64,000 bases of DNA, from NCBI RefSeq assembly GCF_003013405.1, contig NZ_PXZL01000003.1, forward strand, positions 62,001-126,000. Direction: 5' to 3'. The stretch is from Brevibacillus formosus. GTDB lineage: Bacteria; Bacillota; Bacilli; Brevibacillales; Brevibacillaceae. The position numbers were made by a program, and so were the translations under genes. A model generated the notes under the pieces. That model was not told the DNA's origin, searched no databases, and saw nothing but the letters and a program-made list of their open reading frames with translations. Shown here in pieces: positions 16,799-23,879 of the stretch (the stretch's first letter is position 1; each line of letters opens with the position of its first letter).

Positions 16799-18265
16799 AT
16801 GATGCGTAAAATCAGCATTAAATTTCTTGTTGGATTTCTTGTGATTTTTTCCATTTCTTTTCTTGTACTTAATCAAACGGTCAAGGAGCTCATACGGACA
16901 AATAATCAAAATATCATTACATCTGAATTAGAGGGGCTTAAAAGTAACAGCAACGTGTACGTACGTCAAGCGTTCCTTATTAACCATTTCACGAGTGATG
17001 AACTATACTTTGGCGAGATGGCTGAGGAAATGGGAAACACCTTAAATCATGCCACTGGTAGTAGCGTCGGCGTTTACACAGTCGATGGCGAATTACTGTA
17101 TGCTACGGACAAATCCAAGTTTGCACAGTTAAATAAAAATGATTTACAAGAGGCGATTCATGGCAAAACAGCCTATAGTATTACTTATGGTGATGATAAA
17201 ACCTCCGTCCTTTTTTCTTATCCCGTTGTCATTGATGGATCAAAAGTTGGTATATTACGCTTTTTTAAAGATTTTAGCCTGCTTTATCAACAAAGTGGAC
17301 AAATCTTGGAAAGTACTCTCTACATCACGCTTGCGATTTTCGCGGCGGCATTTTTGTTTTCGTATATTCTTTCAAGACATATCACCCTTCCACTTGGCAA
17401 ACTTACCCGGGCCTCTACCGAGGTGAAAAACGGAAATCTGGACGTTCGCATCCGGTTTAAACGAAAGGATGAAATTGGTCGACTAGCTGCCAATTTTAAT
17501 GACATGATCGATCAAATCAGTAGACAAATCAACGTTATCAAAAAGGATCGCGATCATCTCAAGGAGCTCCATAAACAGGAGAAGCTTTTCTTTGACAATG
17601 TTACCCACGAGCTCAAGACGCCATTAACCTCGATTCTAGGATATGCCGAGTTAATTCGAGCAAACGGTGAGAGTGACCGAATCTTCTTTGAAAAGGGAAT
17701 CAATCATATCATAGAAGAAAGCAAGCGACTACATGCGATGGTATTGAAATTGCTTGAAGTCTCACGTAATAATGTCACGAAGAATGAGTTAGACAAAGTC
17801 GATGCTGGACATATCCTTCAGGACGTCTGTGAATCGATGAGCATTCGCGCTCAACGATACAAAAAAAGTATAACGTATGACATCGATAAAGAAATAATCG
17901 TATTCGCTCAAGGAGACAGGATACGCCAACTCTTTATTAACTTGCTTGATAATGCGATCAAATACAGTTTATCCTTCTCGAAAATAACGGTGAAGGGACT
18001 TCATGTTGACGGGAAAATCCGTTTTATTTTTGAAAATCCAAGCGATCCAATCGACTCTGAACAGCTTTCCAGACTTTTTCAACCCTTCTACTTAGCTCAC
18101 TCAAAGGATTTGGAAAAGGGCAGCGTAGGGCTTGGATTAAGCATTGTCAAGTCCATTGTTGACGAATGTAATGGTTCGATTTCCATGGTAAGTCAACATG
18201 AACATACGATTGTTACTGTGGAATTTGACTGTTTGAAAACGATGGAAGCGGAGAAGAGCTTATGA
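16799..18265 (+). CDS. sensor histidine kinase
   Basis: 488 residues. An N-terminal membrane helix (KFLVGFLVIFSISFLVL) is followed by an extracytoplasmic sensor of about 140 residues and a second helix (TLYITLAIFAAAFLFSYIL). Then come a HAMP linker, a HisKA domain with the phosphoacceptor in NVTHELKTPLTSILGY (about H270), and a HATPase_c domain with the N box LFINLLDNAIKYS and G boxes GSVGLGLSIVKSI. The ligand is unknown. It overlaps the following lipoprotein gene by four bases, which suggests that the lipoprotein is part of the sensing unit. Confidence 0.93.
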   Translation: MMRKISIKFLVGFLVIFSISFLVLNQTVKELIRTNNQNIITSELEGLKSNSNVYVRQAFLINHFTSDELYFGEMAEEMGNTLNHATGSSVGVYTVDGELLYATDKSKFAQLNKNDLQEAIHGKTAYSITYGDDKTSVLFSYPVVIDGSKVGILRFFKDFSLLYQQSGQILESTLYITLAIFAAAFLFSYILSRHITLPLGKLTRASTEVKNGNLDVRIRFKRKDEIGRLAANFNDMIDQISRQINVIKKDRDHLKELHKQEKLFFDNVTHELKTPLTSILGYAELIRANGESDRIFFEKGINHIIEESKRLHAMVLKLLEVSRNNVTKNELDKVDAGHILQDVCESMSIRAQRYKKSITYDIDKEIIVFAQGDRIRQLFINLLDNAIKYSLSFSKITVKGLHVDGKIRFIFENPSDPIDSEQLSRLFQPFYLAHSKDLEKGSVGLGLSIVKSIVDECNGSISMVSQHEHTIVTVEFDCLKTMEAEKSL

Positions 18266-19374
18266 CTAATAAAAAATTGATAGTATGGTCAGGGACTCTG
18301 TTTTTGTTAGTTACGCTGCTGTCAGGATGTAGTGCAGGACCGCAAACCGAAACCATTATTATTTCCAGCAAGGAGGAAGTAAATAATGCAGATCAGACTT
18401 CCGGTCCATTTCAAGTCAAGAAGATTTATCGGCTCCCTCATGAATATACTAGCTCGGGTCACTTCTTAGGTTGGTCATCATCTGATTCGGTCGTTGCTTC
18501 CTTCAAAACGGGAAGCATACCAGAACGTCTACAGTTGAAACGATTGACCTATCCATTTGAGCAAAACCAGATCATCTCCGAGGTCAAAATTGATGACTCT
18601 CAAATGATTCTTTCTCCGGATGGAAAACATCTCTGCGAGATTTCCAGCTCCAATTCGGGCGTTAACTTGAAGCTTCTATCTTTGGAGGACGGGAAAGAAA
18701 CGGAGATAGCCAAATTCAATTACCCGATATATGTGCAAGATATATCATGGTCTGATAATAGTAGGTACCTGGGGTATTTAAAAATAGATCCTTCTGGAAG
18801 GGAGAAAAACAATCTTCTACTATATGATATGGAGTCAGGGACATCCAAGGTCTATGAATTAAAGGATTTTGCTAGAAAAGATACCCCCATCAGTATGAAT
18901 GTTTCAGATGATGGCCGCGGCGTATTATTTACAATGTTTCCTGAACATATTGATCAAAGTAGAAAAAGATCTATTCTATTGGGAGAAATCACTGATAATA
19001 AAGTGGAGAAACGGTTCACTCGTGAGTTCGGAGGAAAGCAGAATGCATGGATTAGTAACGATCAGTTTGTATTCCTCGGATATGATGGAACATTATACGA
19101 ATATGATCGGCGAAACGGCGCACTCTCCGTAATTTTAGAAAGAATTTCTACATTTAGACTCTCCCCTGACAAAAAAAGCATTGCTTACTCATTGGATGCT
19201 GAAAATATCATTTATGTAGGAAAATTGCAGGGAAGAAATGTTTTGTATAATGAACCCGTTTACCATGGGATTGTGCCGACAAATATGTACTGGAGCCTCG
19301 ACAATAAAAAACTATTTATTCAGGGGCAAACCGATTCCACGGAAGGGCAGTCATTTATCTTAGAGTTTGAATAA
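18262..19374 (+). CDS. lipoprotein with TolB/WD40-like beta-propeller, co-transcribed with the two-component system
   Basis: 370 residues. The signal peptide carries a lipobox (LVTLLSGC, Cys at about residue 23), so the protein should be anchored on the outer face of the membrane. The rest shows repeated propeller-blade patterns such as SPDGKHLCEISS, ISWSDNSRYLGYLK, VSDDGRGVLFTM, LSPDKKSIAYSLDAENIIYVG and WSLDNKKLFIQG. ATGA overlap with the kinase gene implies coupled translation. It may present a ligand to, or restrain, the kinase. This is inference from gene order. A strong terminator follows. Confidence 0.75.
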   Translation: MTNKKLIVWSGTLFLLVTLLSGCSAGPQTETIIISSKEEVNNADQTSGPFQVKKIYRLPHEYTSSGHFLGWSSSDSVVASFKTGSIPERLQLKRLTYPFEQNQIISEVKIDDSQMILSPDGKHLCEISSSNSGVNLKLLSLEDGKETEIAKFNYPIYVQDISWSDNSRYLGYLKIDPSGREKNNLLLYDMESGTSKVYELKDFARKDTPISMNVSDDGRGVLFTMFPEHIDQSRKRSILLGEITDNKVEKRFTREFGGKQNAWISNDQFVFLGYDGTLYEYDRRNGALSVILERISTFRLSPDKKSIAYSLDAENIIYVGKLQGRNVLYNEPVYHGIVPTNMYWSLDNKKLFIQGQTDSTEGQSFILEFE

Positions 19375-19387
19375 CCTCGTTCACTCC

Positions 19388-19430
19388 AAAAAACCTTATT
19401 TCGGACCATCATCCGGATAAGGTTTTTTTG
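19388..19430 (+). terminator. terminator of the two-component-lipoprotein operon
   Basis: AAAAAACCTTATTTCGG pairs with CCGGATAAGGTTTTTTT. The T run directly follows the stem. Confidence 0.85.
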
Positions 19431-19453
19431 TCATCTAAGTCATCCATTCGTTG

Positions 19454-19504
19454 ACATCTTGTTTACATCTTTATCAAACCTTAGCGACATCTAGTAGCTA
19501 TATT
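19454..19504 (+). promoter_or_regulatory. copy 3 of the shared operator-promoter element
   Basis: ACAT elements stand at 19454, 19465 and 19487 (11 and 22 bp steps), joined by CTTGTTT and ATCAAACCTTAGCG. TATATT lies at 19499, again 12 bp after the start of the last element. It precedes the O-acetyltransferase gene. Confidence 0.7.
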
Positions 19505-19549
19505 GTAGTAGAGAAAGGCACAAGCCAATAAACAGACAAGGATTGAATC

Positions 19550-20695
19550 ATGATGAATAGGGAGCAAAACCGACCGTTGAAACGCTATATGCCTGGCTTA
19601 GACGGCTTAAGAGCAATGTCTGTCCTGGCTGTGATTGGTTACCACCTCGATTTGGAGTGGGCTAAAGGTGGGCTGCTGGGAGTAGGGATGTTCTTTGTAC
19701 TATCCGGCTACCTTATTACGGATCAGATCATATTTGAGTACAAAACAAAAAATAAATTATCTATCTTGAAGTTCTGGATGAGAAGATTACGTAGACTGTT
19801 GCCTGCGATGGTTTGCATGCTTCTGTTGGTAGCATTATGGCTGAGTATGACCGACTTTTCCAGACTGCAAGCATTGGAGGGTGATTTTCTCTCCTCACTT
19901 TTTTACATGAATAATTGGTACCTCATATTTAATGAAGTTTCCTATTTTGAGAGTTTCGGTCCAGCTTCGCCAATTGGACATCTTTGGTCGCTTTCCATTG
20001 AGGAACAGTTTTACTTGGTTTGGCCAATTGTTTTCTTGATCGGCATAAAACATGTGCCACGACGAGGAAAACTAATGCTGCTCATTCTTTTATTGGCTTC
20101 CATATCCGCCCTTGCAATGGCAGTAATGTATGAGTCGGGAATGGATCCAAGTAGAGTGTATTACGGGACGGACACCCGAGCATTCGCTATCCTGATTGGA
20201 GCAGCATTGGCGGTCGTCTGGCCGAGCTGGAAGTTGAGTGACAGGATTTCCCCTTTTGCTCGAGCGTTGCTTGATATAAACGGTGTGCTAGGCATCCTTA
20301 TCTTACTTATCCTGATAAGTCGTTCGAATGAATACGATGATTGGCTATACCAGTTCGGTTTTCTTTATGTGTCTTTTGTCACCGCAGCAGTCATTGCAGT
20401 GTTGGCGCATCCAGCCAGCCGACTAGGGAAAATCGTGGCGTGCCGACCCCTGACCTGGATTGGGAAACGATCCTATAGTCTCTATATATGGCATTATCCA
20501 GTCATTGTTCTATCGAGTCCGACAGTCAACACTGAGGGGCTTGGCTTCACACAAATTCTGTTGCAATCAACCATGAGTGTAATTCTGTCAGCTCTATCAT
20601 ACAAGTATGTCGAAGAGCCGATCCGCTGGGGAAATGTTCAGGCTCATCTTAATCTCGTTCGCAAGCGTAACATGGGCAAGACTTTTAGCGGATAG
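19550..20695 (+). CDS. acyltransferase-3 family membrane O-acetyltransferase (OatA N-domain type)
   Basis: 381 residues with about ten membrane helices. It begins with the family signature RYMPGLDGLRAMSVLAVIGYHLD (catalytic His in YHL), followed by GMFFVLSGYLIT and then RRLRRLLPAMV. Other blocks are IGHLWSLSIEEQFYLVWP and SYSLYIWHYPVIVL. Such proteins pass acetyl groups across the membrane, classically to peptidoglycan MurNAc. In OatA the extracellular SGNH esterase domain is fused to the C-terminus. Here the protein stops after the tenth helix, and a separate SGNH gene follows at 20939. The gap holds a short out-of-frame hydrophobic stretch, so the original fusion may have been split. Confidence 0.85.
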   Translation: MMNREQNRPLKRYMPGLDGLRAMSVLAVIGYHLDLEWAKGGLLGVGMFFVLSGYLITDQIIFEYKTKNKLSILKFWMRRLRRLLPAMVCMLLLVALWLSMTDFSRLQALEGDFLSSLFYMNNWYLIFNEVSYFESFGPASPIGHLWSLSIEEQFYLVWPIVFLIGIKHVPRRGKLMLLILLLASISALAMAVMYESGMDPSRVYYGTDTRAFAILIGAALAVVWPSWKLSDRISPFARALLDINGVLGILILLILISRSNEYDDWLYQFGFLYVSFVTAAVIAVLAHPASRLGKIVACRPLTWIGKRSYSLYIWHYPVIVLSSPTVNTEGLGFTQILLQSTMSVILSALSYKYVEEPIRWGNVQAHLNLVRKRNMGKTFSG

Positions 20696-20938
20696 CATTG
20701 ATGATCCTCGTCTTTATACTCGTATCATGGAGTCTGAACACAACTAAGCTCCAGCCTGATTCGATATACCTGTCATCAATCAGGAAACAATCCAATCGGA
20801 CGACTCTTCTGGTAAAGACGGGAATTCGTAACAGGACACTAACCAGTTCACCTTGCAATAGGGTCCAAAAAATTGGAGAAAGTCCGAGAATAATAGCCTG
20901 AGAGAAATATCGAATGAATTCCAAAATGAAAGGATGAA

Positions 20939-21652
20939 ATGGAAATGAAGAAAAGAAAAGGAGTGAAGAGAAGAAAAGTGTGGAAGATATGGGTGTTCTT
21001 CATCTTAATGTTTGTTGTTGGTTTTCTGGTTCTCCGAGCACAGACCTCAGAAACTCCCGAAAAGGTAGAAATAAAAGACCAACAATCTGAATCATATCAG
21101 TATGCTGCCATACATTCCCCAACCCCGCAGAACTCTGTTATGAATTCGAACGAGACTGAAATAAAGAAAGCGGAGCCACTCAATGGGGAAGGGATCACTG
21201 TCATCGGGGATTCCGTAATTATGGGAGTCGAGCCGTATTTGAAGGAAAAGCTCCCTAAAATCACGGTGGATGGAAAGGTCGGCAGACAAATGTCTCAAGC
21301 CAAGGATGTCGTAAATGAATTAGAACAGCAAGGGAAATTAGGTGACCACATCATTATTGAACTCGGGACAAATGGTCCATTCAAGAAAGAACACCTGCGC
21401 AATTTGTTAACATCACTTTCTGAGGCTGAAAAGGTGTTGGTGGTAACAACTCGAGTTCCAAAAGGATGGCAAGATACGGTTAATTCGACTATCAAGGAAG
21501 TCGTCAGTGAATTCAGTAATACTAAAGTTGTAGACTGGTACGCAGCCAGTGAAGGGAAAGGTGATTATTTCTATAAAGACGGGGTACATTTAAAGCCGGA
21601 TGGCAGCAGGTATTATGCTTCCCATCTCATAGAAGCCTTACAAGAAAAGTAA
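20939..21652 (+). CDS. membrane-anchored SGNH-hydrolase domain protein (OatA C-domain type)
   Basis: 237 residues. A basic N-terminus precedes one membrane helix (IWVFFILMFVVGFLVL), then a low-complexity linker and an SGNH domain. S92 lies in VIGDSVIMG, the Gly/Asn block is in IIELGTNGPF, and D214 and H217 lie in DGVHLKPDG. This is the catalytic arrangement of the extracytoplasmic domain of OatA-type peptidoglycan O-acetyltransferases. With the membrane acyltransferase just upstream the two would form a two-protein OatA. A GAAAGGA site lies upstream. Modification of the wall in this way usually protects against lysozyme. Confidence 0.82.
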   Translation: MEMKKRKGVKRRKVWKIWVFFILMFVVGFLVLRAQTSETPEKVEIKDQQSESYQYAAIHSPTPQNSVMNSNETEIKKAEPLNGEGITVIGDSVIMGVEPYLKEKLPKITVDGKVGRQMSQAKDVVNELEQQGKLGDHIIIELGTNGPFKKEHLRNLLTSLSEAEKVLVVTTRVPKGWQDTVNSTIKEVVSEFSNTKVVDWYAASEGKGDYFYKDGVHLKPDGSRYYASHLIEALQEK

Positions 21653-21712
21653 GGCAGTCTTCAAATTTACTACGATGAAAGGCCAAACCAAGTGAGGCTA
21701 AAAACTGAAACG

Positions 21713-21766
21713 ACAAAAGCTTTACTATCGTCAATGGTGACCTTTGTTGTAGCTTTTGTTCTTTAT
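21713..21766 (+). terminator. terminator-like hairpin after the SGNH gene
   Basis: ACAAAAGCT pairs with AGCTTTTGT over a 29-base loop. A T-rich tail follows. Confidence 0.5.
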
Positions 21767-21877
21767 TATTTCATTGCTAGCTCATGAAGGCTGGATAGTT
21801 TGAATAAAACTCAGGATAACCCTCAATGGGGGTAAAGTTTGCTTTGCTTGAAGCATAAAGTCGAGAAAAGAACTAGC

Positions 21878-21933
21878 AATAAGAATAAAAGCAGAATTAC
21901 CCCATGGCAATCCGGCTTTTATTCTTATTTAAG
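21878..21933. terminator. perfect 15-bp hairpin
   Basis: AATAAGAATAAAAGC pairs exactly with GCTTTTATTCTTATT over a 22-base loop. It is symmetrical and may act in both directions. Confidence 0.55.
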
Positions 21934-22021
21934 CTTAGCGTTGAGAATTTACACTTTTCAAGGGTACCCTCTTAGGGGATCTTATAGAACAAAATTTCGT
22001 GAATAATATGCTAAAAAGGGT

Positions 22022-22234
22022 ATGTCTTCACAGATCCTTGGTAAGCAATTTGCAATTCCGCTACACTATTATGGGTTTAAATTAAGCAAAATAGAATTAA
22101 TTGAGTTTTTAGGAGATCTGGGGGTATGGGAAGATTTTTCAGGTGGAGGAATAGTAGATCAACGGGACTCACATTACAGAAGAAAATCCCAGTATCATAA
22201 AAATCTCAAGAAGTACTTATTGAAAAATAATTAA
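22022..22234 (+). CDS. hypothetical small protein, 70 aa
   Basis: An ATG-started frame whose purine-rich upstream sequence (AAAAAGGG) is almost abutting the start, so translation is uncertain. The product has a mixed N-terminal half (GFKLSKIELIEFLGDLGVWEDF) and a strongly basic tail. No family is recognised. It lies in a gene-poor, hairpin-rich stretch (21653-22700) and could be a remnant. Confidence 0.3.
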   Translation: MSSQILGKQFAIPLHYYGFKLSKIELIEFLGDLGVWEDFSGGGIVDQRDSHYRRKSQYHKNLKKYLLKNN

Positions 22235-22286
22235 AAGCTTTTTAGAGAAACAATAACATGAATTTTAATAAATACATTATTAATGA

Positions 22287-22323
22287 ACAAAAAAGAACCC
22301 ATAAAAAACGGATTCTTTTTTGT
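22287..22323. terminator. terminator-like hairpin
   Basis: ACAAAAAAGAA pairs with TTCTTTTTTGT over a short loop. It lies just after the small frame ending at 22234. Confidence 0.55.
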
Positions 22324-22330
22324 CTGTTTT

Positions 22331-22360
22331 CAGTTCATGAAATGGAAGTTTTATGAACTG
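22331..22360. repeat. inverted repeat
   Basis: CAGTTCAT and ATGAACTG form a perfect eight-base inverted repeat with a 14-base spacer. It immediately follows the hairpin at 22287-22323. Role unknown. Confidence 0.4.
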
Positions 22361-22502
22361 AAATGAAAAAACACAAAAACTCACGCTAACGTTTTTAAGA
22401 TAGTGCTGTATGGATTGAATTAGCGTTGTTAGGTATATTCTGGTCCGGTACTTATAGATAACTTCATTATGTTATTATGCTCGTGTTATAAACAATAAAA
22501 AA

Positions 22503-22560
22503 CTGTGACACAAACAAATATACTAATGATCTTAATTTAGTGTACTTGTTTGTGTCACAG
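22503..22560. repeat. long imperfect inverted repeat (22-bp arms)
   Basis: Arms 22503-22524 and 22539-22560 match at 20 of 22 positions (outer core CTGTGACACAAACAA / TTGTTTGTGTCACAG) around a 14-base AT-rich loop. There is no T run directly after the second arm, so a simple terminator is less likely. It may be a transposon-end remnant or a structured RNA element. Confidence 0.5.
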
Positions 22561-22704
22561 TAACCGCAAAGAAGTGTTAGTCACTAAACAAGAAAAATCC
22601 CATTATATTAACACCTAGCCGATTTCTGCTCTTTTTATCAGTTTACATAATATATATTCTGTAATGGGAAAAGGAGAGTTATAGAGTCGGTCCGATAATT
22701 ATAG

Positions 22705-23127
22705 GGGCGTCTGGGGAAGTTATTCGGACAGAGTGACCAACGGAAAACAAGCGGCTATTGTCGGATTTACGATAAGGCATTGGAGTTGCTGGAAGTGCAG
22801 GACACGGTTATTGACGGCGAGTTGACCCGCATAGAGATTGTTGACAAGCCCGAGGGACGGATACCCTTAGCAGAATTACTGCATCATCCACCAGAACAGA
22901 ACAAGCGATACTTTGCACCGGTGGTTACAGATTGGGATAGTTTTCCGAAGAAGCGAGCAGAACAGGCACGCCAATTAAGAGATGGGGTAGAAATTGAGAA
23001 GAAGAAAGATTGTAAGAAAGCACTAATTAAGCAGCCTGATAATGTTTATTATCGGGATTTTTACTTTTTTGGTTCTGTTCTTAGAAAGGAGGAAATCGAA
23101 ATAAAAGGGAAAAGTGAAATGAGCTAA
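22705..23127 (+). pseudogene. fragment of a replication-initiator/relaxase-like (Rep_trans) gene
   Basis: The open frame runs from 22705 with no ATG. It reads GRLGKLFGQSDQRKTSGYCRIYDKALELLEVQ... and then ELTRIEIVDKPEGRIPLAEL. The pattern of an IYDK tyrosine block followed by TRIE resembles rolling-circle initiator and NicK-type relaxase proteins of plasmids and conjugative elements. Both ends of the normal protein are missing, and the C-terminal 40 residues turn into low-complexity Lys/Glu sequence. I read it as a relic of an integrated plasmid or ICE. Identification is from memory of the motif and is tentative. Confidence 0.4.
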
Positions 23128-23187
23128 GCTAAGCTTGAGCAGGTTTACTTATGCACATAATAATATTTTGAAAATTAAAACAACAGA

Positions 23188-23273
23188 TAAGGCGATTGAT
23201 ATTAATACTTAATATTAAAATCGGCACTGTTAAGGCGATTGATATTAATACTTAATATTAAAATCGGCACTGT
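23188..23273. repeat. perfect 43-bp tandem repeat, two copies
   Basis: Units 23188-23230 and 23231-23273 are identical over all 43 bases. Each unit holds an inner palindrome ATATTAA-TAC-TTAATAT flanked by GGCGATT and AATCGGC, so each can fold into a hairpin of about 15 pairs. It lies 60 bases downstream of the Rep-like relic, which fits an old plasmid origin or iteron region. The stretch 23274-23770 that follows holds no gene I can support. Confidence 0.7.
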
Positions 23274-23780
23274 ACCGGTTTTTGCTATAATCTCGGATGA
23301 TTATTAGACATTCATTCATGGGGATGCATCGTTCCAATAAAGCCACCTATTATAGGATATCAAATGCATGGCAAACAACCGAGTCAACAGGAATGCCCAC
23401 ATCACTTTCAGTCCTGCTGATGGAACTTTCGAAATTGTTGAGATTGAGAGTAACGAAAACTGAAGAAATCAAAAGCAGTTAGAGAGTAACCGATCACAAG
23501 AGATCGATTCTCGAAGAATGGAATCATGTAAAAACTGCCAATGGCATTGGAATTTATATAGAAATGTGGAAAAAGCTTGAAAAAAGTTGCCTGACCCATT
23601 AAAATGTCGTTAAAAGAAACACGGACACTTACTCGCAAAATGAGAACATAGGATGAAATGAGAGATTTATTAGTGCAGATAAGCCCTATTTCAATCTAAA
23701 AAATATAGCAACCTGAGTGAATCTATTGAAGCTTAGGCACATTAGAGGAATGAAGGGGTCATACGGGAAAGTGAGCGCGA

Positions 23781-23829
23781 GTGTATTATCTGGATAATAC
23801 ACGAAGTGGCGAAGCTTTGCCGTTTTTTT
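23781..23829 (+). promoter_or_regulatory. palindrome plus terminator-like hairpin in the NRPS operon leader
   Basis: GTGTATTATC and GATAATACAC (23781-23802) form a perfect ten-base-arm palindrome. Five bases later GGCGAAGCTTTGCC forms a small hairpin followed by seven T (to 23829). The first synthetase starts 51 bases downstream. The palindrome may bind a regulator, and the second hairpin may be an attenuator, or it may simply end an upstream transcript. Confidence 0.4.
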
Positions 23830-23879
23830 GCTGAATCGAAAACCAAAAAGGTTTTCACGAGATGGAGGAATTGCTATAC

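Noticed and set aside
20698-20901. 67-aa frame between the acyltransferase and SGNH genes as an independent gene
   Set aside because: It has no ribosome site, is out of frame with both neighbours and its second half is not protein-like. It is better read as a possible relic of an OatA linker.
23188-23273. Could the two 43-bp repeats be a CRISPR array?
   Set aside because: The two copies abut with no spacer, there are only two, and no cas gene is present in the window.
23600-23879. T-box or other known riboswitch before the NRPS
   Set aside because: No T-box GGTGGTACCGCG-type motif or other riboswitch core was recognised. Only a palindrome and a T-tailed hairpin are supported.
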